25,936 nt of DNA from Methylococcaceae bacterium (GTDB lineage Bacteria > Pseudomonadota > Gammaproteobacteria > Methylococcales > Methylococcaceae), in the NCBI GenBank assembly GCA_005792805.1, contig SXQV01000090.1, positions 1-25,936 of the forward strand, given 5' to 3'. Position numbers and translations under genes: made by a program. Shown here in pieces: positions 6,861-13,420 of this stretch (position 1 is the first letter of the stretch; every line of letters begins with the position of its first letter). The notes beneath the pieces are model-generated. The model did no database searches, had not been told where the DNA came from, and saw nothing but the letters and a program-made list of their open reading frames with translations.

Positions 6861-8225
6861 TTAGCCGACGTTACGTGTCACGTTGAAGGTGTCATAGAAC
6901 AGGTTTTCTGCCCAATCAAACATATCCTTCCAGTTGTCACCCGTGGGGGACGGCGCCTCACCCAGTGACGCGCTGATTTTAGTCGGTACCCAGCCATTGC
7001 TCTGATCGGCCCTGAAGCCCACGGTGAGATACGAGGCCGTGGCGGCCGTACTGGCCTTGATGGGGCTGTAGCACGCCGAGTTGGTGACCACCGCCGGAAT
7101 CCTGCTTTCACCGACGTTTGCGATGTACTGAGCGGTATCCTGGGAGTTCGTCCTGATCATCTTGAGTATGGCATCAGCACAGACTTTGCCTTCACCGTTG
7201 CCCACATGACCGGCTTTGGGTTGCGGTGTCGCCTGGGCATCACCGATGACATGAACGCCGGGAATCTGGGTGGATTCATAGGTCAGGGCATGGACGTCGG
7301 CAAAGAGACTCGCATTGAGGATGCCGGGTATCTTGTCCAGTAGCAATCCTGCGCGTTGACGGGGCAGCACATTCAGTACGTTCGCCACGTAATTGCCTGT
7401 AGAGGCAATGACTGTCCACTGATTATTCGCGTAGGACACGCTGCTCAGGTGGGCGTTGGGGATATAGGTCACCCCCATCGCACTGAACGCCGTTGAAAAA
7501 GTATGCTTCTCTGCGGTGATGTCCGCATTCGCATCAAGGACAATCACTTTAGCGCCGGGCCGGTTCTGGTTAAGCCAGTCCGCGACCACGCAGGCCCGCT
7601 CGTAAGGTCCCGGTGGGCAACGGTAGGGGGCTTTCGGGATCGATAAAATGAACACGCCAGTCCCGGACGGAATACCAGTCAGCTGCTGTTTGAGTGCCGT
7701 GACATCAGTGCCTCCTTTCCATGCGGGAATGATCGTCCGGCTGTCGATGGCTTCCCGCAAACCGATGATGGGAGCGCCCAATCCATTCGTATCCAGAAAA
7801 TCGATGCCGGGCGCCACAATCAACCGGTCATAGGCATAGGTGTTGCCGCCCGCCGTGACCTGCTTCAGTACGGTATCGATGTCGCTGACTTCTGCCTGTA
7901 CAAAGCTCACTCCCGTCAGAGCGGCGTAAGTGAAGTTCAAGCTCGTTTCGGGCAGTTTTCCTACCAGAACCAGGTTGCTCAGAATCGGGGATGCGTAGGT
8001 TGCATTACGGTCGATCAGCGTGACTTTAATGGACAGACCTTCTGCACTGGCCCACTCGACCAGGTATTTGGCGGTCGTGGCTCCCGCAAATCCGCCCCCA
8101 ATGATGACCACATTCTTTGGGTTGGCCGCATTGGCCTTACTGACTAAGCTGGGCAGGCCAGTTGCCGCAGTTGCGGCACCTAATCCGGTTACGCGGATGA
8201 AGTCCCGGCGATTGAATGAACTCAT
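6861..8225 (-). CDS. fccB: Tat-exported flavoprotein, flavocytochrome c sulfide dehydrogenase flavin subunit (FccB-like)
   Basis: FccB oxidises sulfide in the periplasm and passes electrons to a c-type cytochrome partner. The 454-aa product has a twin-arginine signal (NRRDFIRVTG, RR at 6-7; likely cleavage after ANA33) and an FAD-binding VVIIGGGFAGATTAKYL at about 39-55. The redox Cys is in PYRCPPGPYERA (Cys203), a second redox Cys in NSACYS (Cys385), FAD contacts in VHVIGDA, and the C-terminal FCSD domain ends the protein. The region matching YYTCYLSN of Allochromatium FccB (covalent FAD on Cys42, from memory) reads TYASPILSN here, with Pro80 in place of Cys. FAD is therefore probably non-covalent. 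The cytochrome gene upstream is 58 bases away, consistent with co-transcription. Substrate (sulfide, polysulfide or another thiol) is inferred. Confidence 0.88.
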   Translation of the reverse strand: MSSFNRRDFIRVTGLGAATAATGLPSLVSKANAANPKNVVIIGGGFAGATTAKYLVEWASAEGLSIKVTLIDRNATYASPILSNLVLVGKLPETSLNFTYAALTGVSFVQAEVSDIDTVLKQVTAGGNTYAYDRLIVAPGIDFLDTNGLGAPIIGLREAIDSRTIIPAWKGGTDVTALKQQLTGIPSGTGVFILSIPKAPYRCPPGPYERACVVADWLNQNRPGAKVIVLDANADITAEKHTFSTAFSAMGVTYIPNAHLSSVSYANNQWTVIASTGNYVANVLNVLPRQRAGLLLDKIPGILNASLFADVHALTYESTQIPGVHVIGDAQATPQPKAGHVGNGEGKVCADAILKMIRTNSQDTAQYIANVGESRIPAVVTNSACYSPIKASTAATASYLTVGFRADQSNGWVPTKISASLGEAPSPTGDNWKDMFDWAENLFYDTFNVTRNVG

Positions 8226-8283
8226 TATCTGATCTCCTGATAATTCTTAACGAGGGGTCGATGTAACGAAAAAGACGGGGGCA

Positions 8284-9111
8284 TCAATCATCATCGTTAT
8301 CTTTGCCGCCATTGCTGTTACCGCCGCCCGAACCGGAGCCTGACAGGGACGCTAAATATTGCGCCAGGGCAGTAATCTCAGCATCCGTGTAGATCATGGC
8401 TTGCGAGTGCATGATTTCTGGTTCGCTCGCCGCCTTCGCCTGCATTTCCTTCATCTCACTGACGATCTCGTTGACACTTTCGCCGGTGATGCGATCAAAA
8501 CCGGTAGAACCGCCTTTCGCGTTGTGACACTGGAAGCATTGAGCGGCGAGCAACCGGCCCTCGGTGCTGGTCACGCCACCCCCACCCCCGTTTGAGGTGA
8601 CTGTGACGGCGACCGTTCTGCTCGTCTTGGAATCCCTGATGGTGATCGCCGCGCTCCCCGCCATCTTGCCCTGCACGGTGACGAGGTTATTGCTCAGGAT
8701 GACCGTCGCAATGCTGGAGTTGGAACTGGCTGCCCTGACCGAACCATTCGGATTGGACACGGTCACCGTGCCTGATTGCCCCGCAGTGAGGTTCAAGGAT
8801 TCCGGTGAAACGGTCATGGGCGGTGCGGTGACTGTGACTCTCAGCGATTTACTGCCGCCCTTGTCTCTAACGGTCACGGTGGTGCTGCCTGCCTTGAGGG
8901 CGCTGACCGTGATTCTGGGCGAGGCGAGCGCCGCCGCAGCGACAGCGGGGCTTGAGTTTGTCATAGACAGACTCCCCTTGATGTTGGTGACGGTGACTAC
9001 CGCCACCTGTCCGGGACTCATCGTCAGGGACGATGGGGATAACGAAGCGGCCTGAACGCCGAGAACAGGCAGAAGCCATGCCAGCAGGAATAATGGGGTA
9101 CGTGTGCTCAA
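8284..9111 (-). CDS. Secreted cytochrome c with two Ig-like (BIG2-type) repeats, FccA-like heme domain
   Basis: This 275-aa protein has a Sec signal peptide (residues 1-21, ending GVQA). Two tandem repeats of about 75 aa follow (about 23-97 and 99-172), with the SxLxLxxGQxxTVTV start and ITVxxxxAGxxxxTVRD core of bacterial Ig-like domains. A poly-Gly hinge leads into a monoheme domain with CFQCH at 192-196 and a possible distal Met near EIMHSQAM (234-239). That domain resembles the cytochrome subunit of sulfide dehydrogenase, fitting its place just before the FccB-like gene. The tail is GGGNSNGGKDNDDD. The start is TTG at 9111, 8 bases after GGAGG; a TTG at 9126 overlaps that site and was rejected. 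The Ig-heme fusion is unusual. Confidence 0.82.
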   Translation of the reverse strand: MSTRTPLFLLAWLLPVLGVQAASLSPSSLTMSPGQVAVVTVTNIKGSLSMTNSSPAVAAAALASPRITVSALKAGSTTVTVRDKGGSKSLRVTVTAPPMTVSPESLNLTAGQSGTVTVSNPNGSVRAASSNSSIATVILSNNLVTVQGKMAGSAAITIRDSKTSRTVAVTVTSNGGGGGVTSTEGRLLAAQCFQCHNAKGGSTGFDRITGESVNEIVSEMKEMQAKAASEPEIMHSQAMIYTDAEITALAQYLASLSGSGSGGGNSNGGKDNDDD

Positions 9112-9179
9112 TGGGGAGTCCTCCAAAGTTAAGTCATGAGGCTGAGGCTGTCAGCAGGTTGAAGCCTCCTTCCAGTGGC

Positions 9180-9212
9180 TTTATACCGATTGAAGCTTAA
9201 ATGAAGATTAAC
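9180..9212 (-). promoter_or_regulatory. Possible response-regulator box and -10 upstream of the Ig-cytochrome gene
   Basis: On the minus strand, GTTAAT and TTTAAG half-sites lie as a direct repeat with an 11-base period (9212-9196), the spacing of PmrA/PhoP-type OmpR-family sites. A TATAAA-like -10 (9185-9180) follows 10 bases later. About 70 bases separate it from the TTG start. The half-site match is partial, so this is a candidate only. Confidence 0.3.
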
Positions 9213-9312
9213 GGGCGACCGTGCGCTTATATGGCAAAGTAAAACCAAGGGCATAAAGGCTTTGTTATGGGCTCTCCGCATTATCGTTTTCTGAAATATT
9301 GCAGAAGAGAGG

Positions 9313-10227
9313 TCAGTCATCGTCTTCCCGTCCGTTGTCATCGCCCGACGGGCCATTATGGCAAGTCCAGCAACCCACCTCCGTGCCGGCCTTAATCTGG
9401 ATAAACCCAACATCGTCCAGGCGATATTGATGATCGCTGGCGGCCATAGACGCTGATGTCCCCCGAAGTGTGGAGCCATGACAGGTTTTGCATTCAGCGG
9501 GCCTGGCTCGATACACGCCCGGATGTCCTGAGTGTTCCCCTTCCAGCCAAACACGGTCGCCCACTGGATGCATGCTGGTCTGCGGCGATGGCGGGGTAGC
9601 TGGCTCACCGCCGTTGACCACGATCGCCAGACTCTGTTCGGTAACGAGGGCGGGCTTGCGTCCTTTCTCTTTGGCTTGGATAAGTATCGTATAGGTGCGA
9701 TTGCCCTGTTTCTTGGTGGGCGTCCAGCTCAAGGTGGCTCTCCAGGCACTGCCGGTGAAGCCCTGTTGTTTCAGTTTGGCACCTTTGGGGGGCTTCTTGA
9801 CCGTGATCGCCAGCCGGTCACCCTCGGCATCGCTTGCCTCTATGTTCAGAACAATGGGCACCCCGATGGCCGCCTGTACGGGGGTTGCGATTGGCATTAG
9901 CTGGGGTGGGTGGTTGCCTGATGGCCCTGGGGGAGTTTCCGGGCAAAACGTGGCGAGCACCCGACCCTCCCGATAGGCAATTCCCTGAGTTTTTAGCTTA
10001 TTTTTTGACTCGTTTCCGGCGCTGCCGGAATGACAGGTCTGGCACGGGGGGCTTCCAATCTCTGGCACCAGCCTTCCGGCCAGTCGGCATTGATTCTGCA
10101 CATTTTCGGCATAACCGGGCATGGCCATCACTGGCTTCGTTGACAGAACCAAAGAGGCAGCCAGAACCAGGAATACACCATAAGGCGTGAGATGCGGCAG
10201 TGTTCTTTGGGTGAGTGGGGTGGGCAT
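9313..10227 (-). CDS. Secreted three-heme c-type cytochrome with an Ig/cadherin-like domain
   Basis: The 304-aa product has a signal peptide (hydrophobic core TPYGVFLVLAASLVLS, likely cleavage after VMA35). Three heme-binding motifs are visible: CQTCH (62-66), CKTCH (246-250) and CWTCH (286-290). Between hemes 1 and 2, at about residues 105-205, lies a cadherin/He-PIG-like Ig domain (NHPPQL..., IEASDAEGDRLAITV, ATLSWTPTKKQGNRTYTILIQA). The protein ends GPSGDDNGREDDD, an acidic tail like that of the next cytochrome. ATG 10227 has a strong AGGAGGT site. I do not recognise a named family. Location before the FccA/FccB-like genes suggests a role in passing electrons from or to that flavoprotein, which is inference. 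Confidence 0.85.
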   Translation of the reverse strand: MPTPLTQRTLPHLTPYGVFLVLAASLVLSTKPVMAMPGYAENVQNQCRLAGRLVPEIGSPPCQTCHSGSAGNESKNKLKTQGIAYREGRVLATFCPETPPGPSGNHPPQLMPIATPVQAAIGVPIVLNIEASDAEGDRLAITVKKPPKGAKLKQQGFTGSAWRATLSWTPTKKQGNRTYTILIQAKEKGRKPALVTEQSLAIVVNGGEPATPPSPQTSMHPVGDRVWLEGEHSGHPGVYRARPAECKTCHGSTLRGTSASMAASDHQYRLDDVGFIQIKAGTEVGCWTCHNGPSGDDNGREDDD

Positions 10228-10257
10228 GATCTACCTCCTGAACGAAGTTAAGATTTA

Positions 10258-10291
10258 CGAAAGAAGCCTCTCGACCAGAGGCCGAGAGGCT
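10258..10291 (-). terminator. Hairpin terminator after the Asp/Arg-rich secreted protein gene
   Basis: A perfect 9-bp inverted repeat (AGCCTCTCG 10265-10273, CGAGAGGCT 10283-10291) with a 9-base loop lies 50 bases past the stop. On the minus strand it is followed by TTCTTTC. The U-tract is imperfect, so termination may be partial, allowing some read-through into the cytochrome genes. Confidence 0.6.
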
Positions 10292-10340
10292 GGGTTGTTT
10301 CAGTCTCAGATCAGGTTCCGGGACTGAGCCCTCCGTGGAA

Positions 10341-10919
10341 TCAACGACCCAGTGCGAAAGTGCCCGTCAGGAACGGACCTGAGAAGGTATCGGCTTCGAC
10401 CGCTACGGTGTCACCCGCCTGTACCGCCGGGATGACTACCACACCATTGGCGTCTACACAGTTGCCGTATCGGCTGACCGGAGCAGCACCCCGGTAGCTG
10501 GCTACGTCAAGCTTGAACTCCGCCTTACGTGTGGAGCTGTAACGCTCGGCTTTGTAGTCAAGGTCACAGGTGGCATAGACACCCGCCGTGTTGGCGAGGG
10601 TGAGCGTAACGCTTGCTGCGCTGGCCGCTGCGGCATCAGGAATGTCCAGCGAGAGACTCGGGAGTGGCAGTTTTACTTCCGCTCCAAACTCCTGCTTGCT
10701 GGTCTTTGATTCAAGCTTAACCTCGCCTCGGGCACCGGCTTGAACCGTCGAGAAGAGACGCGCCTTGAGCTTGGTTTGGGTGGACCGGCCAGTGTCCCGA
10801 TCACCGCCACGATCCCTCGTGCTCCGGTCACCATCACGATCTGCAAAGCTCGGAGTACTCATAAGACTGGCGGTCAGTGTAGCCGCTAACACGGTAACGA
10901 AAATTACGTTTGATTTCAT
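10341..10919 (-). CDS. Secreted protein of unknown function, Asp/Arg-rich N-terminus
   Basis: I do not recognise this 192-aa protein. It has a clear signal peptide (residues 1-26, ending SFA). A hydrophilic mature N-terminus follows, rich in Asp, Arg and Gly (DRDGDRSTRDRGGDRDTGRS). The rest is predicted mostly beta: KLKARLFSTVQAGARGEVKLES, then a Ser/Ala-rich strand region (SLDIPDAAAASAASVTLTLA). Two Cys (ATCDLDY and YGNCVD) could form a disulfide. No heme motif is present. The Asp/Arg-rich part could bind cations, which would fit a neighbouring PhoPQ-like sensor system, but that is speculation. It is the gene divergent from the response regulator, 110 bases away. Confidence 0.75.
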   Translation of the reverse strand: MKSNVIFVTVLAATLTASLMSTPSFADRDGDRSTRDRGGDRDTGRSTQTKLKARLFSTVQAGARGEVKLESKTSKQEFGAEVKLPLPSLSLDIPDAAAASAASVTLTLANTAGVYATCDLDYKAERYSSTRKAEFKLDVASYRGAAPVSRYGNCVDANGVVVIPAVQAGDTVAVEADTFSGPFLTGTFALGR

Positions 10920-11029
10920 TGATTAAATCTCCTAGTTTTGAATAAAAGGACTCTGGTCTCCTTGAGTTTTCGGCGACCACGGGAGCCAATCTACGGCAAC
11001 AACCTGAATTCAACTTAAACGGGGGACTT
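10920..11029. promoter_or_regulatory. Divergent promoter region between the secreted redox cluster and the two-component genes
   Basis: These 110 bases separate two divergently read genes, so promoters for both must lie here. A CTTAAAC element (11014-11020) next to TTCAA (11009-11013) resembles TTGAAG-CTTAAA at 9190-9201 before the Ig-cytochrome gene. It may be an autoregulatory site. No convincing sigma-70 hexamer pair could be assigned by eye. Confidence 0.4.
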
Positions 11030-11695
11030 ATGCGGCTACTACTGGTTGAAGATGATCTTGATTTGGGGCCCTCATTACAGGCAGAGCTGAGAGCAGAGGG
11101 GTTTGTGGTCGATCTGGTGCAGGACGGCGCCGAGGCCGAATTTCAGGGCAGCATCGAGCCATACGACCTGGTTGTTCTGGATTTGGGCTTGCCCTCGATG
11201 TCCGGGATGGCCGTGCTGAAGTCCTGGCGAGCCAACGGCAACAGGGTGCCCGTCCTGATTTTGACCGCCCGGGACACATGGCATGAACGGGTCGAGGGCC
11301 TCGACGCCGGTGCCGATGATTATCTGGGAAAACCCTTTCACTCGGAGGAGTTGCTTGCCCGGATCCGGGCGGTGGTGAAGCGGTCCCATGGCCATGCGCC
11401 CGGTAGCCTGAGGGTAGGAGATTTACGGCTGGATGAGGCGACTCAGAATGTCAGCATCGGCACTGACAAATTCATCTCTCTGTCGGCGACCGAATTTCGT
11501 ATGTTGCGTGCTTTGATGCTGCATCCCGGTCAGGTGCTGAGCAAGAGTCATTTGGCTGAACACGTTTACGAGGCCGACCATGATGTGGATACCAACCTGA
11601 TTGAGGTTTACATCAACAAGTTAAGGAGAAAGCTGGGGCAAGAAAAGATCGTGACCCGGCGCGGGCAAGGGTATCAGCTGGTGGCTTCGTCATGA
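11030..11695 (+). CDS. OmpR-family response regulator (PhoP/QseB-like)
   Basis: This 221-aa DNA-binding response regulator has a receiver domain (residues 1-115). The acidic pocket is in LLVEDD, the phosphoacceptor is Asp51 (VVLDLGLP), with Thr79 (ILTARD) and Lys101 (GKPF). The C-terminal winged-helix domain (about 127-221) has the family pattern LSATEFRMLRALMLHPGQVLSKSHLAEHVYE and VDTNLIEVYINKLRRKLG, ending RRGQGYQL. ATG 11030 follows a GGGGGA site. It overlaps the kinase gene by four bases (ATGA), so the two form one operon. Its divergence from the secreted cytochrome cluster makes those genes likely targets. The inducing signal cannot be read from the sequence. Confidence 0.94.
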   Translation: MRLLLVEDDLDLGPSLQAELRAEGFVVDLVQDGAEAEFQGSIEPYDLVVLDLGLPSMSGMAVLKSWRANGNRVPVLILTARDTWHERVEGLDAGADDYLGKPFHSEELLARIRAVVKRSHGHAPGSLRVGDLRLDEATQNVSIGTDKFISLSATEFRMLRALMLHPGQVLSKSHLAEHVYEADHDVDTNLIEVYINKLRRKLGQEKIVTRRGQGYQLVASS

Positions 11696-13023
11696 GGCAC
11701 TTGCGTACCAGGCTCAACGCCGGTTTGGGAGTCATCCTGACTCTTGGATTCGGGGTGCAATGGGGACTTCGCAATTATCTGACTCCACTGATTGCCGAAC
11801 AGCAGATGATGACGCGGCTCAATCATGACATCGACGCCCTTCAGGACTCCATCCGCTTTGATGCGAATGGGGTGCTGGTAATTGATCTGGCGAAGCAGCT
11901 GCCTGTTTATCGCCAGCTCCACTCCGGCCATTATTTCATCGTGGAGTCGGGGAGCGATCGGGAGGTTTCACCCTCAGCCGGTGAGGAACCTGTTCAAATG
12001 TCTTCCCTGCTGCCTGACGAAGAGCGGCGAAGTCACACCATGGGGCCGCATGGTCAGCCCTTGCTGGTCTCGGGGAAAGGGGTCACCTTGCAGGGGCGCG
12101 CGGTAAGCATCTCGGTGGGCGAGGATCTGTCCGACCTGGATCACGACGTCACCGAAGTCGGAACACTGTTCCTCTTGCTTAATGGCGTCACGATTGGGCT
12201 GGCGCTGATAATGCAGTGGATGTTTGTACGGCGGGCACTCAAGCCCTTCACCCTGCTCAGTCATGAACTCTACAGCCTGGGTCAGGGTCAGGGTCAGGGT
12301 CAGGGCGGGCATGAAGCAGACGATGAGCTTCCCAGCTCCGGTCAAGTCAAACGGCTTATTGAAACAGTGCATCGGCGGCTCGAACGATCCCGCAATGCCA
12401 TTGGAAACCTGGCTCATGGGATCAAAACCCCGCTCGCCATGCTGTTCCGTGTAGCCCAAACGCCCGCTTTGGCAGAAAATCCGGAAGTCAGCCAAAACAT
12501 CATCCGTTATGCCGAGGCCATTCGTTGCCTGATCGAGTCGGAGTTGCGCAGGGCGAGGCTGGCCGGTGCGGGCCATGTGGCACAGGAACTTAACCCCTTT
12601 CGGGCACTTTCAGGGCTCGTCCAGATGGTGCGGACGATCTACGCCGAAAAAGCACTCGATTTTTCTGTGTATGCCATCAATGAACCGGTGGCTTTTGATT
12701 TGCAGGACTTCATGGAGCTGATGGGTAATCTGCTGGATAACGCCGCCAAATGGGCCCGGGAGCAAATTACCATCCATGTTCACCGGAGGAATGGCGAGCT
12801 GTGGGTAGAAGTCGAGGATGATGGGGTCGGCTGTTCAGAGGAACAGATGCAGTTTTTGACCGAGCGCGGGGTGCGCCTGGATGAAACCAGGGAGGGTCAC
12901 GGATTGGGGCTATCCATCGTTCGCGACCTGATCGAGCAGCATCATGGAACGCTTGTGCTGAGCCGTTCTGAAACCCTCGGCGGGCTTAAGGTCACGGCGG
13001 TTTTGGCGGTGAATCCGCAATGA
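11692..13023 (+). CDS. Membrane sensor histidine kinase, PhoQ-like
   Basis: The 443-aa kinase has membrane spans at about residues 8-28 and 157-179, enclosing a periplasmic sensor region of about 125 aa. The H-box NLAHGIKTPLAML puts the phosphoacceptor at His242; the HxxKTPL form is that of PhoQ rather than the commoner HELRTPL. The N-box MELMGNLLDNAAKW (Asn346/Asn350), G1 DDGVG (376-380) and G2 GHGLGLS (402-408) are intact, so it should be active. Between the second span and the H-box is a short GQGQGQGQGG tract encoded by a hexamer repeat. The periplasmic region has no long acidic patch like that of enteric PhoQ, so the signal may differ. Confidence 0.93.
   Translation: MRHLRTRLNAGLGVILTLGFGVQWGLRNYLTPLIAEQQMMTRLNHDIDALQDSIRFDANGVLVIDLAKQLPVYRQLHSGHYFIVESGSDREVSPSAGEEPVQMSSLLPDEERRSHTMGPHGQPLLVSGKGVTLQGRAVSISVGEDLSDLDHDVTEVGTLFLLLNGVTIGLALIMQWMFVRRALKPFTLLSHELYSLGQGQGQGQGGHEADDELPSSGQVKRLIETVHRRLERSRNAIGNLAHGIKTPLAMLFRVAQTPALAENPEVSQNIIRYAEAIRCLIESELRRARLAGAGHVAQELNPFRALSGLVQMVRTIYAEKALDFSVYAINEPVAFDLQDFMELMGNLLDNAAKWAREQITIHVHRRNGELWVEVEDDGVGCSEEQMQFLTERGVRLDETREGHGLGLSIVRDLIEQHHGTLVLSRSETLGGLKVTAVLAVNPQ
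12279..12305 (+). repeat. GGGTCA hexanucleotide tandem repeat inside the histidine kinase gene
   Basis: Four perfect GGGTCA units plus a partial GGG run in frame and encode alternating Gly-Gln (residues about 197-205) in the linker between the second membrane span and the dimerisation helix. A unit gain or loss would change two residues without a frameshift. Confidence 0.9.
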
Positions 13024-13053
13024 CCCTATCGTTAAACTACCGGTCAAGCCATC

Positions 13054-13377
13054 TCACACGGCGAAGCTCTCTCCGCACCCGCACATGGCCTTGATGTTGG
13101 GGTTGTCGAATTTGAAGGCTTCGCTGATGCCTTCGCGGCGAAAATCCACGGTGATGCCATCAAGATAGGGAAGTTCCTCCTTGTTGATGACGACCTTGAC
13201 GCCATGCTGCTCGAAGACTTCATCGCTCTCGGCGGCCTGATCCGCATAATCGACCACGTAGGCGAATCCGGTACAACCGGATTTTTTGACGCCCAGCCTG
13301 AGCCCGAGGCCGGAACCACGCTTCTGTAATTGCCTGGCCACCTGGCTGGCGGCACTTTCGGTGAGGGTAATCGACAT
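13054..13377 (-). CDS. iscA: Iron-sulfur cluster assembly protein IscA
   Basis: IscA is an A-type carrier that delivers Fe-S clusters, particularly [4Fe-4S], to client proteins. The 107-aa product has the family size and the three conserved cysteines: Cys35 in KKSGCTGFAY, and Cys99 and Cys101 in MCGCGESF. The start MSITLTESAASQV at ATG 13377 has an AGGAGA site. It is the last gene of iscR-iscS-iscA, 43 bases after iscS, and converges with the kinase gene (30-base gap). The usual iscU, which lies between iscS and iscA in E. coli, is missing, as are hscB, hscA and fdx. Confidence 0.95.
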   Translation of the reverse strand: MSITLTESAASQVARQLQKRGSGLGLRLGVKKSGCTGFAYVVDYADQAAESDEVFEQHGVKVVINKEELPYLDGITVDFRREGISEAFKFDNPNIKAMCGCGESFAV

Positions 13378-13420
13378 GATGATCTCCTGGATTTGGCCGG
13401 CGGCGGGTGCTTGCGGCGGG

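Noticed and set aside
9129..9608. Minus-strand open frame overlapping the three-heme gene and continuing toward the Ig-cytochrome gene
   Set aside because: It runs in another frame across the C-terminal heme region and has basic low-quality sequence with no signal or heme motif.
13021..13046. TGACC/GGTCA inverted repeat between the kinase gene and iscA
   Set aside because: Five pairs with a 16-base loop and no T-tract are too weak to call a terminator.
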